Assembly (NCBI GenBank): GCA_963754385.1
Contig: CAVWGE010000005.1
Coordinates: 310,001 to 374,000 of the forward strand
Reading direction: 5' to 3'
Source of the DNA: 9FT-COMBO-48-23 sp963754385
GTDB lineage: Bacteria; Chloroflexota; Dehalococcoidia; GIF9; UBA5629
DNA: 64,000 bases
Position numbers and translations under genes: made by a program. Positions 56,996 through 64,000 of this stretch are shown here, piece by piece. The notes under the pieces are model-generated. The model made no database searches, had not been told where the DNA came from, and worked only from the letters and a program-made list of their open reading frames with translations. Position 1 is the first letter of the stretch; each line of letters opens with the position of its first letter.

Positions 56996-58279
56996 ATGGA
57001 AAGCATTAACAGTTTATATTTAATATTGTTTCTGATATCCCTGATAGTGGCGGCCTTCTTTTGTAGCGCTGAGACGGCTTTTATCGGTATGCAAAGGCTT
57101 CGTCTCAAGCACCTCGTACATATCAATCACCCCAGAGCTAAGGTCGTGGCTAAGATTTTGGAGCAGCCGGAGAAGTTTCTGGCTACCGTCCTTCTGGGCA
57201 TCAATTTCTTTGAGACGGCGGTGGCTACGTTGGGAACGGTGATGGCTGTATCACTGTGGGGTGAGAACTTAGGAGCAGCTATAGCCACGATTGTTATTAC
57301 AATACTGACCTTAGTTCTTGTTGAATTTATTCCAAAAAGCTTGAGCGCTCGCCATGGGGAACGAATAGCTCTGCTTTATGCCAGACCGATAGAATTTATC
57401 TCGATAATACTTTATCCATTTGTCTATGTCCTGAATCATATTGGCATAAGATTTACCAATCTGGCTGAGGAAGGGACGAAACCGAGGCCAACGATTAGCG
57501 AGGAGGAATTCCGCACTGCCATTACCGTTGGTGAGGCCGAAGGGGTTTGGGAGGAGGAGGAAGCTGAGATGCTTCATAATGCCTTTGAGTTCGCTGACCG
57601 GCCGGTTAGTGAGGTAATGCAGCCGCGGACAGAGGTTACCTGGCTGAAGCAGGGGACGAGTTTAGCCGCCTTTCTTGATATTTACCGCAAATATCCCTTC
57701 TCGCGTTTTCCCGTTTATAAGGGAACTACGGATAACGTGGTCGGCGTTTTATCAATTAAGGACGTGCTAATGGCTCAGGCTAATAAATCACTGACTGACG
57801 ATAGCTCAGTTGATGAATTAGTTCGCCCGGTGCATTTTGTGCCTGAGACCAAGCGTCTTGGCGAGCTCCTAGCCGAGATGAGGGACAACAATTACCATAT
57901 GGTAGCAGTTGTTGACGAGTACGGTGGCGTCGCTGGCATAGCCGCTTTAGAGCAGTTGACTCAGGAGATAATGGGTGTTATTGGCGATGAGCTGGCTGAC
58001 AAGGAAAAGGACTTCGTAGCTATCGATGCCCATACTTGTGAGGTCGATGGCGGTGTCAGGGTGGAAGAAGTTAATGAGGAATTGGATTTAGGCTTGCCTG
58101 CTGGTGACTATGAGACTGTAGCTGGATTCATTCTCAGCCATTTAGGGCGCATTCCAAAGCAGGGTGAGCACTTAAAATATAAGGACCTGAAAATAGCTAT
58201 AGTTGAAATGCGGGGGCGGAAGATAGAGAAGATTCAGATAACCAAGGAAAAGGATGCAGCGCCTGCGCCTGAAGTTTAG
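56996..58279 (+). CDS. hemolysin/CNNM-type transporter with CBS and CorC domains
   Basis: A 427-residue membrane protein. The DUF21/CNNM domain has helices near residues 3-25, 60-85, 90-110 and 130-150. A CBS pair follows at 190-320 (VMQPRTEVTWL, VVGVLSIKDVLM, VAVVDEYGGVAGIA) and a CorC_HlyC domain at the end. Relatives export magnesium or cobalt. Start ATG at 56996; a TTG at 56990 is in frame. First gene of a dense plus-strand operon; its 3' end overlaps the next gene by 26 bases. Confidence 0.93.
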   Translation: MESINSLYLILFLISLIVAAFFCSAETAFIGMQRLRLKHLVHINHPRAKVVAKILEQPEKFLATVLLGINFFETAVATLGTVMAVSLWGENLGAAIATIVITILTLVLVEFIPKSLSARHGERIALLYARPIEFISIILYPFVYVLNHIGIRFTNLAEEGTKPRPTISEEEFRTAITVGEAEGVWEEEEAEMLHNAFEFADRPVSEVMQPRTEVTWLKQGTSLAAFLDIYRKYPFSRFPVYKGTTDNVVGVLSIKDVLMAQANKSLTDDSSVDELVRPVHFVPETKRLGELLAEMRDNNYHMVAVVDEYGGVAGIAALEQLTQEIMGVIGDELADKEKDFVAIDAHTCEVDGGVRVEEVNEELDLGLPAGDYETVAGFILSHLGRIPKQGEHLKYKDLKIAIVEMRGRKIEKIQITKEKDAAPAPEV

Positions 58280-58895
58280 CCGCGGTGAAGAACTTAAGTT
58301 CCTTTCGCACTTGGATTTGATGAGGCTTTGGGAGAGGGCTTTACGTCGGGCTGGGCTCCCGCTAGCTTATTCGGAAGGTTTTTCTCCTCATCCGCAGATT
58401 GCTCTGGCAGCGCCTCTATCGGTAGGTGTGACCAGCCAGGCTGAGCTGATGGATGTATTGTTGTCCCGATGGGTACCTCCGCAATCTTTTATGGCTCAGA
58501 CAGGCGAGCAATTACCTTGCGGGATCGATTTGCTGGAGGCTTGGCCAGTCGGGCTGGAAGCTCCGTCACTTCAATCTCAGGTTAGATTCATAGAATATAG
58601 AGTTGAGGTGGTGGTTGAGCAGGGGTGCGAAGAAGTGGAGTCAGCTTTACAATCTTTCCTTTCAGCCAAGGAACTACCGTGGCATCATTTCAGAGATACA
58701 GGAGCCCGGCATTATGATTTGCGTGCCCTGGTGGATGACCTGTGGCTTATTGATTGCCGCGATTCTTTGTGTGTTTTGGGGATGAGATTGCGCTGTGACG
58801 AAAAGGGCGCTGGCAGGCCGGAGCAAGTGACAAAGGCTCTGGGTCTATCTCGACATCCTGAATCTATACATCGCACCAAGCTGATTCTGAGCTGA
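58254..58895 (+). CDS. TIGR03936/DUF2344 radical-SAM-associated protein
   Basis: A 213-residue protein starting RLRLKFSRGEELKFLSHLDLMRLWERALRRAGLPLAYSEGFSPHP, the clear mark of DUF2344. Elsewhere this domain follows, or is fused to, a radical SAM protein (TIGR03960); that partner is not in the window. Its start lies inside the end of the CNNM gene (26 bases), so it is translationally coupled. The role of the family is unknown; a link to RNA modification has been suggested by context in other genomes. Confidence 0.9.
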   Translation: MQRLRLKFSRGEELKFLSHLDLMRLWERALRRAGLPLAYSEGFSPHPQIALAAPLSVGVTSQAELMDVLLSRWVPPQSFMAQTGEQLPCGIDLLEAWPVGLEAPSLQSQVRFIEYRVEVVVEQGCEEVESALQSFLSAKELPWHHFRDTGARHYDLRALVDDLWLIDCRDSLCVLGMRLRCDEKGAGRPEQVTKALGLSRHPESIHRTKLILS

Positions 58896-58913
58896 AGAGA
58901 ATCTGGTTAAGTA

Positions 58914-60044
58914 ATGCGGTTAACAGAGTCCCATCTGGATATTAAGCGTCAAGAACTGGCTAAGAGATACGCCAGGCTTATGAGACGGCTGTCCTTTGTC
59001 GAGCTGGCAGTAGTCGGTACTCTGCTGTTAGTACTTGTTTTCGGCGGTGTCTCAGCCAGAGTGAGCTATTTTTTGTCTTTTCCTCAACCCTGGGCATCGG
59101 CTTTGTATTTTGTGATTTTAGTGGTTGGCCTGGGTATAATCATGATGCCCTTGACTTACTATCAAGGCTTTATCCTGCCGCGGCGCTACGGTTTGTCGAA
59201 TCAAAAGCTCGGTGCCTGGCTAGCGGATAGGGCCAAAGCCTCAGCTTTGGGCGTTCTGTTAGGTCTGGGAATCGTTATTGTCGTTTGCTGGTTATTAGAC
59301 CGCTTCTCAGACTTCTGGTGGCTGTGGGCTAGTATGTTGCTATTTCTGCTCATCTTGCTCCTAACACGGCTGACGCCGACTTTACTCCTGCCTATTTTCT
59401 TTAAGTTAGAGCCACTTGGCGATGTGGAGCTTAGGCAAAGATTGATGAATCTGGCAAAGCGGGCACATGCCCAGATTGCTGGTGTGTTCACCATGGATTT
59501 GAGCAGTAAAGGCACTACAGCTAATGCTATGTTAGCCGGTTTGGGCAAGACGAGAAGTATTATTCTCAGTGATACTCTGCTCCAGCAATACACTTCGGAG
59601 GAGATCGAAGTAATATTGGCGCATGAATTAGGCCATCACCTACATCGGGACATTCCCAAGCTTATCGCTGTTCAAGCTGCCATGGTTTTGCTATCCTTCT
59701 ACCTGGCTGACCTGGTTTTAAAAGCCAGTCTTATACCGTTGGATTTTCAAGGGATTGCCGATGTAGCGGCTTTTCCTCTTCTATTTCTGTCTCTGGCAGC
59801 TTTTGGCCTGATAGTAACGCCATTTGTTAATGTCTACAGTCGCTACATAGAAACATCGGCTGACGAAGCCGCCCTGGAGATGACGGCTGACCCGGGGGCT
59901 TTCATCACAGCAATGACCAAGCTCACCGACCAAAATCTGGCTGTGGCTGACCCCAGCCGCTGGGTGGAGTTTTTATTTTATGACCATCCACCGTATACTA
60001 AGCGGGTTGGTTTGGCTCGCCGCTACAATATGAAAATCTCTTAA
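58914..60044 (+). CDS. M48 family membrane metalloprotease
   Basis: A 376-residue Ste24/HtpX-type protease with six or so membrane helices. The zinc motif is LAHELGHHLH (near residue 241), with a further glutamate in ETSADEAALEM (near 317). Thought to remove misfolded membrane proteins or process CaaX-like ends. Third gene of the operon, 18 bases after DUF2344. Full length. Confidence 0.93.
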   Translation: MRLTESHLDIKRQELAKRYARLMRRLSFVELAVVGTLLLVLVFGGVSARVSYFLSFPQPWASALYFVILVVGLGIIMMPLTYYQGFILPRRYGLSNQKLGAWLADRAKASALGVLLGLGIVIVVCWLLDRFSDFWWLWASMLLFLLILLLTRLTPTLLLPIFFKLEPLGDVELRQRLMNLAKRAHAQIAGVFTMDLSSKGTTANAMLAGLGKTRSIILSDTLLQQYTSEEIEVILAHELGHHLHRDIPKLIAVQAAMVLLSFYLADLVLKASLIPLDFQGIADVAAFPLLFLSLAAFGLIVTPFVNVYSRYIETSADEAALEMTADPGAFITAMTKLTDQNLAVADPSRWVEFLFYDHPPYTKRVGLARRYNMKIS

Positions 60045-60055
60045 GGAGGTAAGCG

Positions 60056-60667
60056 ATTAGACTGATTCTGGTTAGGCATGGTGAGACCGCTTGGAATCAA
60101 GAACGAAGGATTCAGGGCGGCAGCAGTGACGTTGAGTTAAATGAGCTGGGCAGAAAGCAGGTGGAAAGGTTGGCGTTGGCTTTAAAGGAAGCGAAAATCG
60201 ACGCCATTTATTCCAGCCCATTAAAGCGTGCTTTAGATACCGCCATAGCCATTGCCAGTCACCATCGGTTGGCGGTGCAGGTTGAGCCTGATTTACGGGA
60301 GATGGAGGTTGGTGAGCTGGAAGGTGTGTCTATAACCGAGATTGGTGCTAATTTCAGCCAGTTTTTGCTCCGGTGGCGGCAGGGACAGGGCTTGGAAAAG
60401 TTGCCCGGAGGTGAGAGCGTAGCTGATTTGGCAGACAGGATGTGGTCGACCATTCAATCTATAAACGGGAGGCATCAGCAGGAAGCAGTAGTGGTGGTGA
60501 GTCATTACTTTGCAATTGTAGCCACTATCTGTAAGGCCCTGGGATGGCCGCTGACCCGCTTAGAGCGGATTAGAGTGCAGACTGGCAGTATCAGTATAAT
60601 TGACTTGGAAGATAGGCAGCCTCGTCTCGTGTCACTGGGTGATACCTGCCATCTGAGAGAGGTTTAG
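60056..60667 (+). CDS. histidine phosphatase family protein with apparent ATT start
   Basis: A 203-residue phosphoglycerate-mutase-like phosphatase. The catalytic RHGE (LILVRHGETAWN) is only four codons in, and the frame is closed by TAA at 60050-60052. The only initiator between is ATT at 60056, five bases after a perfect AAGGAGGT. Later motifs are YSSPLKRALDT, LREMEVGELEG and VVVSHYFAI (second catalytic His). A GTG at 60161 would remove the active site. Relatives act as alpha-ribazole phosphatase or on phosphoglycerates. Between the M48 and tilS genes. Confidence 0.85.
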   Translation: MRLILVRHGETAWNQERRIQGGSSDVELNELGRKQVERLALALKEAKIDAIYSSPLKRALDTAIAIASHHRLAVQVEPDLREMEVGELEGVSITEIGANFSQFLLRWRQGQGLEKLPGGESVADLADRMWSTIQSINGRHQQEAVVVVSHYFAIVATICKALGWPLTRLERIRVQTGSISIIDLEDRQPRLVSLGDTCHLREV

Positions 60668-60669
60668 GT

Positions 60670-62097
60670 TTGGCTAGGAAAGACAAGACTCTGGGGCAAA
60701 GAGTCAGGGACTTTATCCAGGAGCATAATCTTTTTTCAGCCGGTGACAGGCTGGTGGTGGCGGTGTCCGGTGGAGGAGACTCGGTGTGTTTGCTCCATAT
60801 CCTGGTGCAGTGGCGAAAAGAGCTGGGTGTGGAACTGCATGTAGCTCATCTCAATCACCAGCTTCGAGGTGCCGAATCTGATTCTGATGCCGGTTATGTT
60901 TCTGATTTGGCACGCAGGCTGGATGTGCTGGCAACGATTGAGCGCCGGGATGTGGCAGCATATCGTGACCAGAAAGGTATCTCATTGGAGGAAGCTGCCC
61001 GGGAGGTGCGCTATAGCTTCCTGGCTGAAGTGGCCAGGGCTATAGGTGCCTCTAAGGTGGTGGTTGGGCATACCCGTGACGACCATATTGAGACCATCCT
61101 GATGCATTTGCTGCGTGGGGCAGGCACAGCCGGACTGTGCGGCTTGCAGCCTAGCTCTGTATTGCCATACGGCGAAAACAGTGGCCAGCTTGAAGTAGTA
61201 CGTCCCTTGCTTGAGCTTAGCCGGCAGGAAACGCTGGACTACTGCCAGCGATATAACCTGGCTCCGCGGAGCGATTCATCCAACGTATCGCCTTCTTTCC
61301 TTAGAAACCGTGTCCGTCTTGAGTTGCTGCCTGTGCTCAGAAGCTATAACCCCGGCATTGACAAAGCTTTGCTCAGGCTGGCGGATATTGCCGGCGATGA
61401 TGTCTCTTTTATTGAGAAACAAGCCTCACTGCTGTGGAAGAAGTTAGCCAGTGAGGAAGATGACATGATCTATCTGGATATGAGCCAGATGGTTGCTTTG
61501 CCGCGCGCTATGCAGAGGCAAATCTTCAGGCGTGCAGTCAGGCAACTTAGAGGTAATCTTAAGGATGTTGAGGCTGACCATATTGAGGCGATGGTGGGTT
61601 TCCTGTCTAAACCGGCGGGTAAAAAGCTGTGCCTGCCGGATGGCTTGACTCTATCTATAGAATATGGCCGTCTGGTTTTGGCCTCGGCCCAGGCTTCGAT
61701 ATGCCCGTTGCCTCCTCTTAAAGGTATATCCAGTATTAAAATTCCCGGCGAAACTGATTTACCTGGCTGGCGGGTTAGAGCAGATATAATTGGACAGGTG
61801 GTTAGCGACGAGGATGGTCTTGCTGCCAGCTTCGATTTGAATAGGGTTGGAAAGGAATTGACAGTGCGGCAACGTAGGCCGGGTGACCGTTTTCAACCCT
61901 TAGGCATGAGTCAGACCAAAAAGCTCCAGGACTTTATGGTTGATTCCAGGATTCCCGGTTCCTGGAGAGACCGGGTGCCATTGATTTGCTCACCTGAGCA
62001 GATATTGTGGGTAGTCGGCTGGAGAATAGATGACAGGGCTAAGGTCACTGAAAACACGAAGGATATCCTGCGCCTACAGTTTGAAAGGTTAACCTGA
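60670..62097 (+). CDS. tilS: tRNA(Ile)-lysidine synthase
   Basis: A 475-residue enzyme that adds lysine to C34 of tRNA-Ile(CAU), needed to read AUA. The PP-loop is VAVSGGGDSVCLLH (near 28), followed by AHLNHQLRGAESDSDA, VVGHTRDDHIETILMHLLRG, and the central TilS and C-terminal substrate-binding domains (VRQRRPGDRFQPLGM). TTG start at 60670, 2 bases after the previous stop. Full length. Confidence 0.95.
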   Translation: MARKDKTLGQRVRDFIQEHNLFSAGDRLVVAVSGGGDSVCLLHILVQWRKELGVELHVAHLNHQLRGAESDSDAGYVSDLARRLDVLATIERRDVAAYRDQKGISLEEAAREVRYSFLAEVARAIGASKVVVGHTRDDHIETILMHLLRGAGTAGLCGLQPSSVLPYGENSGQLEVVRPLLELSRQETLDYCQRYNLAPRSDSSNVSPSFLRNRVRLELLPVLRSYNPGIDKALLRLADIAGDDVSFIEKQASLLWKKLASEEDDMIYLDMSQMVALPRAMQRQIFRRAVRQLRGNLKDVEADHIEAMVGFLSKPAGKKLCLPDGLTLSIEYGRLVLASAQASICPLPPLKGISSIKIPGETDLPGWRVRADIIGQVVSDEDGLAASFDLNRVGKELTVRQRRPGDRFQPLGMSQTKKLQDFMVDSRIPGSWRDRVPLICSPEQILWVVGWRIDDRAKVTENTKDILRLQFERLT

Positions 62098-62351
62098 TGG
62101 CAGTGGATTCGGAGTTGCGAATAAGGCGGCTCACGATAGACGAGGCCTTGCCCAAGCTTGACCGTTACCTTAATTCCGCCTTTATAGCCGGTTTGCCTTC
62201 GGTGCGCATTATTCATGGCAAGGGAACGGGAGTGCTGCGTCAAGCAGTACACGAGACGCTGGCAGAACATCCTCTGGTTAAGTCCTTCCGGTTTGGTGAC
62301 TGGGGTGAGGGGGGAGTCGGGGTCACAGTAGTTGAGCTGGCGAATCATTAG
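62097..62351 (+). CDS. stand-alone Smr-domain protein
   Basis: An 84-residue protein equal to the C-terminal Smr domain of MutS2 (LTIDEALPKLDRYLNSAFIAGLPSVRIIHGKGTGVLRQAVHE, GVGVTVVEL). The usual LDLHG of longer Smr proteins is replaced by IRRLT. Smr domains cut RNA or branched DNA. Its ATG overlaps the tilS stop by one base, so it is translationally coupled. Last gene of the operon. Confidence 0.85.
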   Translation: MAVDSELRIRRLTIDEALPKLDRYLNSAFIAGLPSVRIIHGKGTGVLRQAVHETLAEHPLVKSFRFGDWGEGGVGVTVVELANH

Positions 62352-62528
62352 CTAGCTGCGTCGGTCCCCAAGTGAAAGCCGGATAAATAGAGAAGCCACA
62401 TCAAGGCAATGCACAACGCCGAACTGCTGGCAAGGTGTTGGAAATTGCATAGCGGTGGCTAATGATAGGCGGAATTTGGGCTAGGTGTTTATTCAACGAT
62501 ATATCGAAATGTGCAATCAAGACTGTTC

Positions 62529-63290
62529 CTAGGCGCAGAGTCTGGCAGTAAGGTCTGCCTCATGTTGCTTGAGCCAATTCTTATGCTCTCGCCATCTAGG
62601 ACAGTATTGAGCTACCAGTTCCCAGAACCTCTTTGAATGGTTCATTTCTTTTAGATGGATAAGTTCATGAATGATGACATAGTCGATCACAGGCTCTGGC
62701 GCCATTATTAGTTTCCAGTTAAAGCTAATGTTTTTCTTATGAGAGCAACTACCCCAACGGGTCTTTTGACCTCGTATGACAATTCGTTTGTAACTAATGC
62801 CCATCTGGGAGCTCAGTTTATCTATTCTCTCGCTTATCAGCTTAGCAGCCTCTGTCCGATACCACTGTTCCAAAGCCAACTCCAAAATACCGTTTTTGAA
62901 TAATTCGGAGCTTACTGCCAGTGTATCTCCCTCTAGCGTTACACCACCAGCGCCGCTGTGGTTTTCCCACTTGACCAGCTCCAAGTCTCTGCCAAGATAC
63001 GGGATGGTATCACCACTCTTGAGTTCCTTCCCTACAGAAGGCGATTGGAAATGGCTGTATCTTGCCAAGTTATTTGAGATCCATCGTTCCTTTGATTTCA
63101 AAAGCCTGGGGAGTTGCCTAATCTTGTAATAATGAGGAACAATTACCGTAAGTCCCGTTTGTGGTCTCACCTCGAGCCGGATACGCTTTGCCCTGAGGCT
63201 TCGCTTGACTGTATATGTGATGGTCTGCCCATTAATACTAGTTTCACGTTTCTCTACCATGGCTGATTGATGCCAAGTTCCTTGTGCCAT
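62529..63290 (-). CDS. YgjP-like (DUF45) M48-type metallopeptidase
   Basis: A 253-residue protein with the SprT/YgjP core. TRWGSCSHKKNISFNWKL comes first, then the zinc motif IIHELIHLKEMNHSKRFWELVA and the end CPRWREHKNWLKQHE. A start at 63260 (MVEKRETS) is as good as 63290. Such proteins are sometimes linked to restriction systems, but none is seen here. Function unproven. The gap 62352-62528 shows no gene. Confidence 0.88.
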   Translation of the reverse strand: MAQGTWHQSAMVEKRETSINGQTITYTVKRSLRAKRIRLEVRPQTGLTVIVPHYYKIRQLPRLLKSKERWISNNLARYSHFQSPSVGKELKSGDTIPYLGRDLELVKWENHSGAGGVTLEGDTLAVSSELFKNGILELALEQWYRTEAAKLISERIDKLSSQMGISYKRIVIRGQKTRWGSCSHKKNISFNWKLIMAPEPVIDYVIIHELIHLKEMNHSKRFWELVAQYCPRWREHKNWLKQHEADLTARLCA

Positions 63291-63536
63291 GTTTATAGTC
63301 TAAAGGCTCAATGCATTATCTGTCCAGAACACAGGCCGGAAAAAGTACAACGAGGATTTAAGGTCACGAAAGCCTCCTATGAAAGAATAATGCAAGTCTT
63401 GTTATTTGCTCATTCAAATATTCTCAATATCCTACCCGGTTAAGACCTTGCTCAGCCTCCTATTCGTGCCACCATTTTAGGTGCACACTGTAACGTCAGA
63501 TCCGGAGCCCCTTAACCTGTTTCAGGAGCGCGGCTC

Positions 63537-64000
63537 CTAAGAGCTCGCTAAGGCAATTGAAAGGCGGCTCCGGCTTGAATCAATTAGCTCAGATGGTACA
63601 TAAGGTCTACCTTCTTTAAGCACATGGTACACCACTTTCATTAGCCACCTGGCCATTATCGTCTTGGCTACATTTGCATTCTTAATTTTCCTGAGGGCTT
63701 CCAACCGTTGTTTTATTCCAGCATCAGCATAAGATGCTGGCACTACAGCCTCAATCAATGCCCACCTTAACCACCGATTTCCTTCCAAGATCATCTTCCC
63801 ATGGTATGTCTTTCCTCCTGAAGAATGAGTAGAAGGTACCAGACCGGCATAAGAAGATAACCTGGATGCTGATTTAAAGCAACCAATGCCATCTATCTCG
63901 GTGCTGATGAGTACCGAGAGGGTTTTCCCTATTCCGGGAATGGTGGAAAGCAGCTGGGCATCCTTGTCTTTCTTGTATATCTCCTCAACCATCTGGTTAC
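63537..64000 (-). mobile_element. IS110-family transposase, C-terminal part (runs past window end)
   Basis: The frame is open to base 64000, so only the C-terminal 154 residues are seen. They carry the IS116/IS110/IS902 domain: LLSTIPGIGKTLSVLISTEI, SSYAGLVPSTHSSGGK, and GNRWLRWALIEAV with the later serine-rich tail. IS110 elements use a DEDD transposase with a separate catalytic serine and need a bridge RNA from the non-coding ends. The 246-base stretch 63291-63536 may hold the right end of the element; an imperfect GGAGCC...GGCTCC inverted repeat occurs at about 63502-63537. Confidence 0.88.

Noticed and set aside
60161..60667. Histidine phosphatase gene starting at the GTG at 60161
   Set aside because: This start would remove the catalytic RHGE motif, which is encoded upstream in the same frame after a strong ribosome binding site.
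63560..63600. TTAGCTCAGATGGTA, which looks like a tRNA D arm on the plus strand
   Set aside because: It lies inside the well-conserved C-terminus of the IS110 transposase on the other strand, and no anticodon or T arm follows.

Overview
The window looks like a chromosome segment of an uncultured anaerobe of the Dehalococcoidia (Chloroflexota). This is an inference from gene content and gene style: tungsten/molybdenum aldehyde oxidoreductases, a CaiB/BaiF CoA-transferase, a DUF169 protein, a DsrMK/DsrC-like electron-transfer set, rubrerythrin, a fused CobA-HemD, QueH, and many small lipoproteins with clear lipoboxes but no outer-membrane genes. No rRNA, CRISPR array, phage structural gene or replication origin was seen.

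Layout. 1-5.7 kb (minus strand): GMC alcohol oxidoreductase, aldehyde:ferredoxin oxidoreductase (AOR) and acyl-CoA synthetase, in an order that fits alcohol -> aldehyde -> acid -> acyl-CoA, plus a two-repeat DUF6812-like protein. 5.7-7.7 kb: an AT-rich patch with a membrane protein and a divergent PD-(D/E)XK nuclease-like protein. 7.8-11.3 kb: a second AOR with its own MoaD-like protein, then 3-hydroxybutyryl-CoA dehydrogenase. 11.4-17.1 kb: queH-MFS pair and the tetrapyrrole genes cobA/hemD-hemB-hemL. 17.4-21.9 kb: C_GCAxxG_C_C protein, DsrM-like cytochrome b, DsrK-like Fe-S protein, a 55-residue membrane protein, DsrC and rubrerythrin. 22-25.6 kb: methyltransferase, lipoprotein phosphoesterase, four tRNA genes and two tRNA remnants.

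24.8-33.3 kb is a run of surface lipoproteins (PKD, lamin-tail, fibronectin-like, zinc-ribbon) with similar TATAAT boxes. 33.4-41.1 kb is an accessory zone: dispersed repeats, three tiny membrane proteins behind a perfect consensus promoter, a GIY-YIG protein, a two-gene low-GC island, a toxin-antitoxin pair and a duplicated methyltransferase fragment. 41-51 kb returns to housekeeping: BrkB-like protein, ferredoxin-like protein, a frameshifted TPR lipoprotein, CoA-transferase, HIT, IspH, PlsC, and a fur-feoA-feoB operon with a palindromic Fur-type box. 51-56 kb: a thymidylate-synthase-like protein, a peroxiredoxin whose active-site cysteine codon is TGA (probable selenoprotein), a methyltransferase, DUF169 and a molybdopterin oxidoreductase. 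57-62.4 kb (plus strand): a tightly packed operon of CNNM/CBS protein, DUF2344, M48 protease, histidine phosphatase (apparent ATT start), TilS and an Smr protein. The window ends in a partial IS110-family transposase.

The genes suggest an anaerobe that oxidises alcohols, aldehydes and organic acids to CoA esters, moves electrons through ferredoxin-type proteins and a membrane DsrMK/DsrC thiol cycle, makes its own tetrapyrroles, and probably decodes UGA as selenocysteine. All calls come from reading the sequence; no database search was run.
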